64,000 nucleotides of DNA from Hetaerina americana. Lineage: Eukaryota; Arthropoda; Insecta; Odonata; Calopterygidae. The stretch lies in the NCBI GenBank assembly GCA_022747635.1, contig JAKTNV010000009.1, forward strand, positions 66,680,177 through 66,744,176, in the 5' to 3' direction. The notes beneath the pieces are model-generated. The model ran no database searches. It was not told where the DNA came from and saw only the letters and a list, made by a program, of their open reading frames with translations. Position 1 is the first letter of the stretch. Every line of letters starts with the position of its first letter. Made by a program: the position numbers and the translations under genes. Below, in pieces: positions 13,770 to 26,156 of the stretch.

Positions 13770-13890
13770 TAGAGGTTCTACTCGGTGAAAAGTCAAGATC
13801 AATAAATTGGTAAACTAAATATTTTTTCACACAAAAAATTTTTGTGTGAAAAAATACTCAATTTATTCATTCAGTAATTGTGTTCACGTT
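13770..13890. mobile_element. Fold-back element, collapsed copy (near-perfect palindrome)
   Basis: Two 18-base arms, 13820-13837 and 13839-13856, are exact reverse complements around a single A. Outside them AATAAATTG (13801-13809) matches CAATTTATT (13859-13867) in inverted orientation. The sequence outside the arms resembles the flanks of the larger fold-back element at 37.9-38.1 kb (a TCTACTC...GTGAAAA...TCAATRAAT pattern on the left and GTGAAAAARTAC...ATTCAG on the right), so this looks like a copy that lost its central segment. It has no coding capacity. The limits are approximate. Confidence 0.55.
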
Positions 13891-14410
13891 TAAAAAATGC
13901 AATCCCCCATTATGTTTAGGTTGGATGGATCAAAAAAACGAAAGGACATAGGGAGAGACCATAAAATTTAGAACTTTACATAATTTTTTCACCTTTATCA
14001 AACAAATATTTGTCTCTGGAGTTGTCGAAAAGTTAATTGATTAGAATAGTTATTCCAGTCCACAGAAACTTTCCACAGTGTTCCTACAGTCCTTTACCAT
14101 GACTAACCCTTTTAAAAATTTTTAAAACGGCGGACCGGCGTGCATAATATCTTTTGGAACCGCCTTGATTTCCAAGAGTCGCACTTGTGCCTAGAACACG
14201 GCAACCGTCATCCGGGGCAACACGGAGGTAAATGAAGGACTTGGGAAACATTTCACGACGAAGGAGACGAGACATTCAAACCGGAAGAACGAGGCATGGC
14301 TCCGTAGATATGCAGTGCTCCCCCCAACCGAAGCCATCGGAAAGGCGCCAAGGCAAGGCGCTTTAAGAGAGCTTGAGGAATCCCGGCATTCAATTTCCTA
14401 TTTAGCTTTG
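13891..14410. other. Noncoding stretch
   Basis: No recognisable feature; the short open frames have no known motif. Confidence 0.5.
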
Positions 14411-14660
14411 GAATGCTCGCGTGGTGTACCAGCACAGGCGGAGGGGGGGAAGGGGGCGGAGGGCTGGGTGGCAGGGGAAGAGGAAGGGGTGGGTGGGCGG
14501 GAAGAACCCTGGGTCCCAGTGACGCGCGTCCTGATTTATACGGCTCATATGTTAAAAAGACTGTGCAGAGGGAAGCAAACACGGAGGAGGCTCTCTCCTC
14601 GGTTTCCACCTTTGTCGCGTCGGGGAGTTTTACGGCCAGGAGCACAATGAGAGAGAGAGA
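14411..14660 (+). repeat. G-rich tract followed by mixed sequence
   Basis: G runs dominate about 14430-14520 on the plus strand and a short GAGAGAGAGA run lies near 14650. Overlapping frames of 111-130 codons on both strands are compositional. Confidence 0.5.
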
Positions 14661-17520
14661 CGGGGGGCTGATAAGACTATTTAAAAGAATTCACGCGCTT
14701 GCACACTTAAGATGGGAGGCAACGGGGGAGGCTCCAAGAACGCCCCGAGAATATTTAAAGGGAGTAGCAAACAATCGACCCAATTAACTCATCGTTTCGA
14801 GCATGGCCGAGCTTATTATTGCGAAAAACAAATTATGAGAATCTGCTGAGGAGGGAAACCATCAACGCCTCTGTCAGCATATTTGTATTGTACACTTTCA
14901 TCGTCTCGTGCATCGGAATTCGAAGAGCTCGTGGATTTACACAATTACCAATTAAATAGTTAATAAGAGTGAACATTTCGTTTAGAGTATTTCTTTTCCA
15001 ACAACAATTCGAGGCTGACATTAAATACTCGATTGAAACTTCGCGAAAAAGGCTACAAATGTATAAAACATATCTTAATATGGTCTCATTCAAGAATTTA
15101 CAATTTTTTTCAAAGCTTTAGCACTAAATACTGCGGCAACTTGGAAGAAACTATTTATTCTTCAAAATGTGAAGCTTACATTAAAAATTAATACAGCAAA
15201 TAATGCTTTTACCTGGATAGTGAAAATATGACAACCCCTAATAAGCATGCCATTTTTATTGCACCATACTTTAAGTTCGAGGATTAATGAACCCAGAATT
15301 ACCACAAGTAGCAAACATAGAAAATAATCAAATATTCGTCTCGCCGATCTTGCAAAACGAGAGCGAATACAAACCGTCGTAGAGATAGCAAGCCACATCA
15401 GCATCGATCGAGTAGTTCGAAGTTAAAATGCTGTGAAAATTAGTACGATATAAGAATTATTACTCATATTGTGTATTTATACGTTATAAGAAATTTGCAT
15501 CTGCCGAATCTCGTCTTTTCGCTTTATGAAACTAAATTAATAAACTTCTATGGCGTGTATTTCACTATTGGATGCATCGATACACCTCAAGACTTCGTAG
15601 GCGTTTCGACCGATTACCTCGACCCCCAGGAGCTAAATATTTCAGCAGCTATCTCCGCTAATCATAAGAAAGACAAATGATCAAACGATAGTGTTCTTAT
15701 TTTTGCTAACGATACTTCCGTTGGGCCCTGTGACCAAGAGATTAGAGAAATGGCCGAAACTGCGAATACCACGGACGGGTGCTCATTAGCGTCACATTGG
15801 CCAACCGTCAAATATGTTTGCATACAGACATACAGGCCCCACGACAGTGACTGAAGATGGGAAGGACCATTACAGCAGTCCTTTTAAGCAGCAGCAATTT
15901 AACCAATATCGATATAAATTTGGCTCACCATTTGAGGCAAGATGAACCCTGTGAAAACGACCGTTTTATGTAGGAACTGTCATCAGATGAACTATTAAAA
16001 TGGTATATAACTTTCCTCAGGTTACCCGAGAGTCCAGGCTTTTATGTCGGGAATAGGGGGAAACAATTCCGACGGGGACGTGATTCATCGGCGCTGTCAT
16101 AACATACTTTCCGGTTGGCATGGCGACCCGTAAAGAAAGAAAACACCGGAAAAAAGTGAAGGGTGACAGAGAGAACGAGAAAGAAGGAGAGGAAGGGCTC
16201 ATCCATTATTTCGGGGAGAAATCCCATGAAATGACTCCGCCATGGCGCCATTTTGGCTCCGGAAACCTGTACCGGAAGAAATTGGCACGCTCCGCCTTTC
16301 TCTAGCGGTGCTTTTAAAAATAATACGACCATTACGCACCGGCAGACACGGAACACACACGTACACACAGGAACAAACACACAGCGAGAAAGATCACTCT
16401 AAAACGAGCGTGTGGGGAGGAGTTGAGTGGAGTGGCGGAGGACGGGGAAGTTGAGATCGAGACTAGGGCCCTGCGATACTGCGGAGTGCGATGCTCATGC
16501 TGTTTTGGACGATCCCCCAAGGAATGAGGAATACCCCAATGCAATGCGATCCCGATGCAACAACGTAATATGTAGGAAATCAATTTAAAATGTCGATACT
16601 CAAATTAAATTAGCATCACGCGAAGAAGAGATGGGGTAGGCGGTATCTTTCCTGCGGTTAAATATAAAAATACAATACATAAGGCATACTATTGCAGGGA
16701 AGTGATGCAGTAAGCGTTTGGTCTGACGGCATGAAAATGTAAATAAGTTCGTCATGGGGAGGCATACATTAATTTAGTAGGATTTCGCAAATTTTGCGTT
16801 GATTGCAGATATTTAGATACAAAAATGAATCAGTCAAATACAAACGTTCTATAAAATTTCTCCCTCATATAATCCTCTTGCCGGATTTTTCAATTTAATG
16901 CTTAGGTCATGCCATTGAGTCACGAGAAAGAACGAGGGACAAATATGAAGGCCAGGAAAAGAATTTGGGCGGAAATTCTATCACGGCGTAAGGGAGTCGG
17001 GACTGGAGAGGGAAGAATTTAAGACTGCAGCCAGCCAATCACCCGATAGGAATACAGACTATGATGATGGGTAAGCAAGTGAAATGGCATGAACAAATAA
17101 CCCCAGCAATAAAATTAATCCGACGATGAGCCTCGGAAATTCAAATAATCCAGGTGAAGTACAAAAATATTGTGACATTTTGAACACTGCATGCCATTTT
17201 ATTTTAAAACCTTTTCACAGCATTTCGACATACCATCGATTGACATTGACACCGCGAAATTTGCGAATTTGTTTCTTCAAATGGCGATGATGGTGCTTAA
17301 AACTTCTGCGGGAGCATATTCGAATCTCTCACACGTTTGGACATGACACAAAGCATTGAAACTATTACTGATAAAACGTCATTGAGCAAAAACCCGAAAC
17401 AAATTTTTTTTTTAACACCGTGGAAGGATTCCACCTCAGATGGCATGACCCCTGATACTGTAACATATTCCGCATTTTGCATACATTCGCACTTGTTCAA
17501 ATTCGAGCATTCCTCGTCCA
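14661..17520. other. Long noncoding stretch
   Basis: No recognisable exon or repeat. Isolated open frames of 60-112 codons show no conserved motif. CA-type sequence near 16345-16385 is a short simple repeat. Confidence 0.55.
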
Positions 17521-17639
17521 GACCTCAGTCGGGCCGAGGAATCCTTTCGGGTGAGAGGAGGGCATCGAGGGAGGGGGACGTAATCTCACGGAGGGATTTC
17601 ACATCTGTTCCGAAAGAGCGAGACCCCGAACTCATTTCC

Positions 17640-18035
17640 TCATTCTCTCCCCGGCCACCTTCCCCCTTATTGTACAAAACCCTCCCCCTCTTAAACCTTC
17701 AACCTACATCCTCCTCCCCGCCCTCCACTCGCCATCCTCACACACCCTCTCCCACCGAAACCCAACGTTCTTTTTTTTTGCAAACGCAAAACATATCCAG
17801 CTTCTTGATAAGAGTCCAGATGGGCATAAAAATCAAGATGGCGCGCCGCCGCACGCGTTAGGGAGCACAGCTGCTTTCCTGCACTCAAACTGGAGTGGGT
17901 CCAACGTGGGCGAGCGAGATTGCGGGGGGGGGGGAAGGGGTGAGATGGGAGAGGAGAGGGATGAGGGGTTCGTGGAGCCGCGATTGGATGATGGGGGGAC
18001 GGGGAGGGAGGGAAGGGGGGGGGAGGCAGGGCAAG
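17640..18035. repeat. C-rich then G-rich low-complexity pair
   Basis: About 17640-17760 is C-rich on the plus strand; 17920-18030 is G-rich, with runs of up to nine or ten G. Together they make an approximate C-to-G switch within 400 bases. The 174-codon plus-strand frame at 17337-17861 is low complexity over this block and I see no domain in it. Confidence 0.5.
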
Positions 18036-18690
18036 GAAGCTATTAAATACGACGAGAGAGGAGGAGCAATGCAGGACAAGAGGGGCGGACAGGATTTCGG
18101 CCCTTCGCCTTGGGCGGAAGCATTCGTTGAAAACGCCAAAAAGAAATATAAACCTGTCAACTTAAAAATTAATATATAAATATAGGCCGAGGAGATCCTG
18201 AAAACATTCCGCAAAGTATTCCTTTAAAATCTTCAATATCACGGAGTCGGCATCACTTTGGTGAGTCTTCTCCTAATTCATGCCGTTGCTAATCCATCGG
18301 AAGTAAGTAAGCTGACCAAACGTAAAAACTCCCATATCGGACTACTCATCCAACCGACCAGGCTGACATAAGAAGAGATCACCAAAGCTCACTGCCAACT
18401 TCAATAATATGAGCGGTAATCCTACGAGTAGCGGTAGAAGTGACTTTTATAGGTAGTACTGTGGTCATTTTGAAACCGCACGCATCCCTAACGCAGATCT
18501 GTCTGTATTTAGAGCCCACTATCGAGGCTTGTCTTCGGTGTCGCCCAGCACTTGATGGGGCTCGTTTTGGAAAATGTCACCCTTTCCCGATAGCAGGGCG
18601 TAATGCCTGGTTAACTACTGCTTTTCTCCTTTGAAAATGCCACCGACTGAGAGGTCATCTTGAAAGCACAAGAAGACACTATTGAGCATT
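18036..18690. other. Noncoding stretch
   Basis: Nothing recognisable between the G-rich tract and the LINE 3'-end fragment. Confidence 0.5.
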
Positions 18691-18693
18691 AAG

Positions 18694-18760
18694 GTTCTAC
18701 ATCTACGTCAATACCCCACGAGCCACCAAAAAGGTGTGGCAGGGGGTGCAGCACCAGGAG
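18694..18760 (-). mobile_element. 5'-truncated LINE 3'-end fragment, diverged
   Basis: Carries the LINE tail seen at 47.3 kb: CTACATCTAC, then ATACCCCACGAGCCACC, a five-base loop and GGTGTGG. The inner stem CACC/GGTG (18724-18727 with 18733-18736) is intact, whereas the outer stem has two mismatches. Orientation is minus, as for the full copy. Only the terminal portion is present, consistent with reverse transcription that stopped early. Confidence 0.6.
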
Positions 18761-18835
18761 AAAAGGATTAGGGGAAAGGGGGTTAGGGTTTTTCAAATGG
18801 ATGGGGGAGGGTGGGGGGTTTAATGGAACCAAAAC
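18761..18835 (+). repeat. G-rich tract
   Basis: Several runs of three to six G on the plus strand directly after the LINE fragment. It includes a single GGTTAGGGTTT-like stretch that is not tandem and is therefore not telomeric. Confidence 0.5.
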
Positions 18836-19340
18836 CGATCAAGCCCTTTAAGAAGTCTATAGGATATTAAGGACTGAAACCAAAGTCGCGAGCATGATAT
18901 CTACTCGCATGAAAAATGTGTGCAGCCCTTCCGGTCTGGTTTCACCTAGTGGGCAAGCCGCCCTTCTGACAGAAGAGAGGTCACGGGCTCACTTACTGCC
19001 TTGACCAGTGGCTCAAAATCATATTTTTCATTCGCCGCTTGTGTACATACTATATTACGTATTGCCAATGGCACAAATCTACCTACATGAGGGGTGATAA
19101 CGCCAAAACATCGGTCATCGACCCCACAGTCGACAAATAGATTGGGGTCCGACGGGGTGACTCACGCAAATGCAAAACTTCACCCCTGTCAAATAAAATA
19201 AGATGCTGGGCATCGTCAATACTGTATCCATCAAGTATCGACGTCATTTTTATCGCTCGTTTGATCTTCACATCTTGAAGAATATGAGGTTGCGGTAGGA
19301 AAAAATACCAGATGTGCCAAAGGGACACGAAAATAAAAGG

Positions 19341-19425
19341 GGTAGTGAGGCATTGGGAGAGGCGAATGACAGCTGAGGTCGATTGCGCCATTAGAGATGG
19401 GTGTAGGTGAAAGAACAGTGGATGC
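19341..19425 (-). mobile_element. 3' part of SINE family A, minus strand, degraded
   Basis: The block GAGGCGAATGACAGCTGAGG followed by TCGATTGCGCCATTAGAGATGG is the reverse complement, with a few changes, of the 3' portion of the SINE at 26.2 and 31.9 kb (ATGGCGCAAATGACCTCAGC and the following GTCGCCTCCC). The 5' tRNA-like half is not recognisable next to it, so this is a truncated or heavily decayed copy. Confidence 0.55.
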
Positions 19426-19510
19426 AGAACTAGTATCGCTATTGGATAGAGCGCTAAGATACCGACCTGTGGACGTGGGTTCGATATCCGGTGATTCTTT
19501 ACATCCTCAG
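19426..19510 (+). mobile_element. tRNA-like SINE head, degraded
   Basis: TTGGATAGAGCGCTAAGAT resembles an internal A box and GGGTTCGATATCC a B box, at tRNA-like spacing. The acceptor stem does not close, so it is more likely a SINE head than a functional tRNA. The relation to the adjacent minus-strand SINE piece is unclear. Confidence 0.4.
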
Positions 19511-20035
19511 CGGCACCAGGGCCATATCATTTCACCCCGTGCATCAGACGCAAGCGTCGCAGGAAAAATACGACCGTGTGATGGGAGCCGATGCGTGAAC
19601 ACCCAGCTCTGTGAAATTCACCCGTACACACGCGCTAAGCCCCGAGAAGAGCGCTCTACCCTACACATCAAAGAGCCCGTCGGCCTACTAACTTTTTTTA
19701 AAGGGGTAAAGGGGAAAATAACGCTTGGAACGGTTCGCACGGGGCGAAGGGGTATTTAATGAGGGGTGGAGCACGATGAAAGAATTTTATGGCTAGGGGA
19801 GGGATACGTAAATGTAGCAGAGGTATATAACGGAGAGAGAAAGACACAAGAGAGGGAGAATGATAAAGGGGGTGGTGGTGAAGAGGGGAGAGGGTATCAA
19901 TTCACTTCTGCACCTACCCTTCTAGATTTAGATGAGGCGGCAGGGCGGTCCAGCGAAACGTTTCCGGTCTCTTTTCTCGCTGCGCCCTGAATTAGGGCGC
20001 CAGCCAATTGCTGACGGAATTGCTCAAGAAGCACA
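19511..20035. other. Noncoding stretch
   Basis: No recognisable gene. The open frames here (120 and 74 codons) start within or after the SINE remnants and have no known motif. Confidence 0.45.
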
Positions 20036-20412
20036 GCGGCGGGCTGTGTGGGGGAAGGGGGTTGGAGGAGGGATGGACAAGGGAGGGTTAGGGGTGGGAG
20101 GAGAGAGAGAAAGGGGGAACGGGTGGGGTTCGCTAAACTGGGGTAGAAATTCGCGAGGGGCCGGGGGAGAGGGGGGTGTATTTGTAGAGAGGGAAGGGAG
20201 GGTAAGGAGGCAAGCGGAGGGGAGGGAAGAGGACGGAAGAGAAGCCGGCTTAGGGTAGGCGAAGGTCTTCTTGAAGGACATTTATTTCATCGTTGCATCC
20301 ACGAGAAAATAGAACTCCGCGGTGAGAGCGCAGGGTGAGAGGGGAGGGGGTGGGGAAGGGGAGAGAGAGGAGGAGGGGGAGGGTACGGTAAGGTGGGAAG
20401 GGGGAGGGGGAA
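20036..20412 (+). repeat. G-tract array
   Basis: A purine-rich, G-run-rich plus strand in two blocks (20045-20250 and 20330-20410) directly precedes the CRE-containing island. The glycine/arginine/glutamate-rich open frames reflect composition. Quadruplex potential is inferred from many runs of three or more G. Confidence 0.6.
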
Positions 20413-21180
20413 CCCGCTGTGCGCGTGACGTCATGGCCAAGTCGAATTCCTGGTGTGGGGGAACATTCGACGACTCGAATGAAAAGAAAAATGAGGTGCC
20501 CGGGAGAGAGGGTAGAAGGGTCCGCTCGGGGAAAATAAAAGACCCTTTTCAGGAGGAGTCGAATGGGGCCGGAGCGAGGATTTCGGACGGCACCTCCGGG
20601 AAATGGAGACGGAATTTCCCACTGCCGACGTGTGTATGCGAGCGCGCGACGTTTGTGCGGGAGGGGCGTGGTTGGGGGGCTTTGAATGGCACGTGCCGCC
20701 GAGGTCAGGGATTCGAGAGGGGAGGAGGGAGCACACGTGCGAATCTACCGGTGATCGATAAGACGATTATGGGAGGGTGCATTTTTTTATACAACACGTC
20801 ACCTGTAAAAGAGCGTCCACAAATGACGTTTCCCTCGCCCTTTTTCCACTACCCCGTGCCATCTCCGTCCTACCGCACCGGAGTGACCACTCCCTCAAAT
20901 GACGTCATTTTCTTTCATGACACACAATCCACTTATCTTATTTCTCGGGGAATCTTTGATTTGGCGCCGTCATTGTTACTCGCTTTTTTTCTTGACGAGC
21001 ATAGATAACTGCGCGACGAACACCCGCCGGAGAGTTGAAAAAAAACAGAAGAGAAGTCCGATAATGGGCACATGGGCGGGCGAAATGCAAAGGGGCAAGT
21101 TTTTTGGGAAATTCGCAACAGCAGTGACGTCACGGAGGGCCACATTCTTGTCCCTGAGTAAATGAGTCAAAACCCGAGAG
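20413..21180. promoter_or_regulatory. Candidate promoter/enhancer island with three perfect CREs
   Basis: Perfect palindromic CRE sites TGACGTCA occur at 20426-20433, 20900-20907 and 21125-21132, with a half site TGACGT at 20824-20829. Two E-boxes CACGTG lie at 20690-20695 and 20734-20739, and an AP-1-like TGAGTCA near 21164. CRE octamers bind CREB/ATF bZIP factors in animals. Three in about 700 bases is far above chance in random sequence (one expected per tens of kb), supporting a regulatory region. The 228-codon open frame across it has no recognisable domain. The transcription direction and target gene are unknown. Confidence 0.5.
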
Positions 21181-23680
21181 AGCCAAGAGGCACTCACGGG
21201 TTACACGAAAGAGCGATGTTAAAGAGAACACACGCTGAATGAGGCATACAAGTCATGAGTTCTCTCAACCCCGAAACTAAAATCTAATCATTAAGATGAG
21301 CTCTTAAACGACATTTGATGTTAGACTACATCGATTGAAATATTTAATAACAAGTAAATTTTCAACTGAAAGTGATGCACGTATCTCAAAATGTTTTCGA
21401 CTTCATGTCCCGCCATCGACCCCACAAAATCACAAAGGCAGTAGTGAAGGTTAAGGGTAAAACAATAACACCATTTCTCAGTTGTGAAAGCAAATATTAT
21501 TATTGGAAACCATAGCATTACACCGCATTCGTCTACTTAGACGAAGTGGCTACACAATGCTACACTCTATGGACGATTTTAAAATGTCACCAATTAATAC
21601 TTAGACACTGAACATGTTTTCATTGAAAACATTTACACTTTGGCACAAAAATTGTTGCCACAGTCAATCACGTACTATTAACATCCCATATAGTGCAAGA
21701 TTGAGAACTCGGAAGAGAGAAAATTCGTAAACAATTTTAACGCTAGAAAGTAAATAAATTTTAGGTGCCACTTTCGAAATTAAAATCCACTTGATATTTT
21801 CCCTACTAGTGGCGCGAATTTCGAATTTCAAGTCCAAATTGACAGTTATTCTACTCACACATCTGATAAATAAGGAATCGTCCATGAGGAAATATTCTAA
21901 ACCACAAATAAAACATAAAATTGCAAATTAGGAACTAAACTTCTGGATGATGATTTCGAGAAGCAACTTTCATATTCTGATCTGAATTAAGTCGGGGAAG
22001 AAAAATGTTCAATGAGAATAGCTTTAACCAAGGAAGGAATAAAAATTAATTAGCATAAAAATGATCACAAATACATATAAGTAGCAACAATTACAAAAAA
22101 TTTAACATTTCAAGTATTTGAGTCTTTTGCCTCGAAATCAGGATTAATCGAAGCAAGAAAGGGAAAGAATAGAGTACATTGATTTGAATTTTAAAAGCTT
22201 TGAAGTCTCCCCTCAACACATCATTCAACAATAATTCACAGCTGAACACCGCACAAATTAATGCTAGCACTGGGGACAGAAAAAATAGGGATTTCCGCAA
22301 GCTATTCTGTACTAGGTCTAATTGAATTGAGAGATACATCTGGGCGTTCTCCTGAAAGCAGTACTAAAATGCACGTCGCATTTTAGAGGATTTACCATAG
22401 AGTTTTGCCGCATTTGGGATGCTTAAAGAATTAAATTGCTAGAAAAATTAAAATGATTTATTTTTACATCCCCTTCCATGTCTGATCACGTCTACTTCAA
22501 TGCCATTGGAGTATTAAATGCCACAAATATTTATTCCATTGGTCCCTGAAAGTAACGGTCAAGCTTACGGACAACTGACAACTAAATTCACTTGGCTTCC
22601 AGGCTTCCTTCACGATATTTCGAAGAGACTAGTATAAAGTGCCAGGTACCGTTGGAAAATGGATATTAAAACCCTTACTTTTGAAGTCACCGATTTGTAT
22701 AATTAGATAAAGATTAAAATTGTATAATACTCCATTTGAATGCCTAAAGAGCAATAATATTTTATTGTCGTGTGCCGAATTTTAAAAGTAATTATACGAT
22801 TACTTTGGAAAAATGCGTTAATAAGCGATTTCAAATATGACAACGCAATTAAATGACGGGGTTCCAACCTTACAAAAGTAGGGGCTAACAGTTTTATACA
22901 ATTTAATTGTACGCCAATCTGAATAATCAACAATTTATGGAGCAAAAACTCGTGACGCAGTTATGTTTCCAGTATATTTAAAGACGATTATTATTTAATA
23001 AAATATACTTATCATTCAGTGGCATTCAGGTATAGCGTATAAACCGCATTCATATTGATTATTAGACGGACCACAAACATGAGAAATGAAAACTAAACAG
23101 TATCCTTCATTCCAATAATACGCATGAAAATGTTTGGAATACAAGCTCTCTGAAACAACTACACACCTTAAATATAAAATGAGAATGACAATACACAAAT
23201 GGTGAAACCAGCATTAGCGAATGTTCTGATTCAAAGACAGCAGCAATCCAAAGCCAACCAGGCAAAGATGAGCTAATTCTAACACCTATGGCAAAGCTGC
23301 TGTGCAAGAATACTTCTAGCAATTATCACCTCGCAACTCATTCAGGGTAAGGAAGCTGAGAATTAAGATTCCAAGCATTTTTTGTTCGTAAAATATACTT
23401 AAAGAAACAATATCATCATGAAAAGCTGATGATTTAAAAAACAGGCGTAAATAATAAAATAACCGCAGAACCTCATTTTTAAAACACAAGGAAATGCAAA
23501 AAATTATATTACATACATGAAACAGTGCACGCCATAGCGTGGAAAACCTCAGGCGAAAGAAAGACATCTTATGTGAGTACATTCAATTATTGATAGTCAT
23601 TTACATCCAAATTAAACCTTTAATTACCAGGGTGAACAAATTAATACATCCTAATAAATACATAAAAATCAAAATTAAAC
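21181..23680. other. AT-rich noncoding stretch
   Basis: About 2.5 kb, AT-rich, with no recognisable exon, repeat family or internal promoter boxes. Minus-strand frames of 60-88 codons are cysteine/phenylalanine/leucine-rich translations of AT-rich DNA. Confidence 0.55.
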
Positions 23681-24160
23681 ATCTAAATGAATACATCAGA
23701 GCTCCATTCGCGAAAGGGTCGACACCCAGGGGTACAAGGATAAAGTTTTCATCTTCTGCCGCCAAAGGAGCGTCTTTCTTCCACGTCGTACTCGATGAAA
23801 CCGCCACTAGGTAGCGCCACGGAGGGTCTAGTCCGTCGTGCAACTGAGATACCACCAGCTGTGTTCACTAAATATTAACGTGTCAAAGTGAACCCAGTGT
23901 GGCTCCCTGTTCCACGATGGCGAGCTAGGAGTTTGACGACAACACCCAAAGATGGTGCCACCCGCCGCTCTGCCTTCCGTAGCCTCACTGCCGATACTTC
24001 CAGCTAGTCCCGCTCCGAATTCGTGGCAGCACCCACCGTTTGGTTATTTCCCCCCGCGCTACACCCACGCAGTGTATCTATTTTCACCCTGGACGCCCTT
24101 TCGCGAATATACACTCTTTTGTTTACGTCTCCGACGGTGGAAGTTTCTCTTAAAATGGTA
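23681..24160. other. More GC-balanced noncoding block
   Basis: This block is less AT-rich than its surroundings and could be part of an unannotated exon or repeat, but neither strand gives a recognisable protein and no clear splice pair is visible. Confidence 0.35.
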
Positions 24161-25420
24161 CCGAATGGACATGTTTATGACAAAAAAATAAAAAATCAAA
24201 AATTATTCACTACGTCCGATGAAAAAGTATGAACAGGACGGAGAAGCGCGGTAGGTTTTAATGCCAGCGACAACCAGGAAAGACGCCATTGCAGGCCGCA
24301 TATATATGGAAACAATGGAACCACGGAATAGTTACACCAGAAGTCATTAAGAAAAATCTCCTCCAATTCGGTAATTAACCCAAGTTTCCTACCACCGACG
24401 GCTTTCGAAAAAATATATAACAGATAGCTTTCATCCAGAACAATTACTAACAGGGATATTTTCAAGGAAAAGAAAACGTAAGGGGAGTTCAGACTAAAAT
24501 TATTTCGAGGCTTGTAATTGTAAAACGTATTGAAGACTTATTTTTAATAAATTGCAGTAATCAGTAGCTCATTTTGCTAATTACCAACACCATAAAATTA
24601 TACGGCAACAATTGATTGAAAAGGAAATACGACAAAGTTTCAATTGCGCGTTAAAATATTTCCACATTTCCATATTGTTTACATATGGTTTATTTCGCAT
24701 GCTTATTCAGGCTGAAAATTTATTCATGGCAATACAAATACAATTCCGTAATTATAGATAATCTGCATATAAATTATTTATGAAAAGGAAAATTGATGGC
24801 AGTCATTATATACTCGACCATAAATAGCTATCCAATACGTTTCCTGCCCTACAAACGATCAGCGTTTAAATAATATTTAAATGATAGCACTAAACGATGA
24901 CGAGGAGATAATTTAAAAGGAATAACTCAATCCTCAGTACATTGCGCAGGAAAAGGCCAAGGAAAAAAATAACCAAATGGTAAAAATCAGCAAACCAGTG
25001 CTTCGGAAGTGAATGCAAAATGCTGATGGCTGCCGTTACTGGCAATTACTCTTAAGAACCCATTCGCGCACACAAACCTACTACGCTTCGCTGAATATTA
25101 CGTCAGACACCAGACGCAATATAACGACCGGAGAGTCATGTTCAAACTGATGAAAACCACACGACGATTACGCCGCGTGATACTACTCACACACACACCA
25201 ATCGACTACAAATTTCACTTCGCGAAGTTTGAACAAAATATTCTTGTTTTCCGATTACTAATTTCGAGAAGCACATTTTGCACACACCCTCTTCGACTAA
25301 TTACGCAACAGAATTTGAAAAATAGTTTAAATTACAAAAAAAATATCATGAATGTTAGATAAACAGGCAAATATTGTTAACTTGCGTTAAACTGAACTGC
25401 GCTCGAAAACCTTCCCCCCT
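24161..25420. other. AT-rich noncoding stretch
   Basis: Nothing recognisable. Confidence 0.55.
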
Positions 25421-25835
25421 CAAATTCGGTCGCGCACCCGTGAAGCGAAAAAAGAAAGACTTGACCCCGTGGAACTGGGCAACCTTGCGCTGCACCGACG
25501 ACCTCTATGAGCCCACGCCGCAGGGAACGAACGGCAGCGCCCCTCTCGCCCCCCTTATCCCAGAGTGCGTGCGTGATTTTCAATTCGGGTGAGCTCTGGA
25601 ATGGCGAGAGTGGGGTTATGCGGGGAGGGGAGTGGAGGGGATGGGGAGGCGAAGAGAGAGGGGCGGGAGAGAGGGGGCGGTTGGTGACGCTCTGAAGGGA
25701 AAGGGGGGGGGCGCGTGGAAGATTTGAAACGGAGGGCGAGGGGATGAGTTCACGGTTTGACGCAAGCGAAAAATGACTGGCGAAGGAAGAAGGCAGCGAG
25801 CCGTTTTCATGCGCGCCGCGCCCTACGATATGCCT
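25421..25835 (+). promoter_or_regulatory. GC-rich island with G-tract core
   Basis: A CpG-rich flank (25425-25600) runs into a G-run-rich plus strand (25610-25740). The 181-codon minus-strand frame (25377-25922) is mostly serine/proline/leucine over the C-rich complement and is not considered coding. A promoter role is possible by composition only. Confidence 0.3.
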
Positions 25836-25855
25836 GTCCGGAATACAGAGGGATA

Positions 25856-25888
25856 ATCGATTGCATTCACTCCTCGAATGCAATCGAT
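25856..25888. repeat. Perfect 13-bp hairpin
   Basis: ATCGATTGCATTC (25856-25868) and its exact reverse complement (25876-25888) flank a seven-base loop. A further ATCGATT follows at about 25892. It may be a cruciform or a miniature fold-back insertion; no target duplication is apparent. Confidence 0.6.
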
Positions 25889-26156
25889 ACAATCGATTAA
25901 TACAGTAGATTCGTCGATTCATTGATTATTCCACGCAAGATTATTTTTTGATGCAGTTAAATTTTCGTGAATTGCAATTTTCAGTCATCTAAATTTGGAA
26001 GTTCTTCATCTATAACAACATCAATTTAGGTCAAAAATATGTACGACGTAATTCCATTTATTTAAAGGCTTCAACGTATACAGAACGAAGACACGGTGGA
26101 ACCTACGATCAAATTATTTATGCCATTCATAAATTTGCGGACACGTCTGAAGAAAT
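25889..26156. other. AT-rich noncoding stretch
   Basis: Nothing recognisable between the hairpin and the SINE. Confidence 0.5.

Noticed and set aside
18779..18800. Telomere-like TTAGGG sequence
   Set aside because: It occurs once inside a G-rich tract and is not a tandem array.
20322..21008. Plus-strand open frame of 228 codons
   Set aside because: It begins in a low-complexity GEREGGG stretch and crosses the CRE island; no motif or splice support.
25377..25922. Minus-strand open frame of 181 codons
   Set aside because: It reads the C-rich complement of a G-tract island as serine/proline/leucine and has no known domain.
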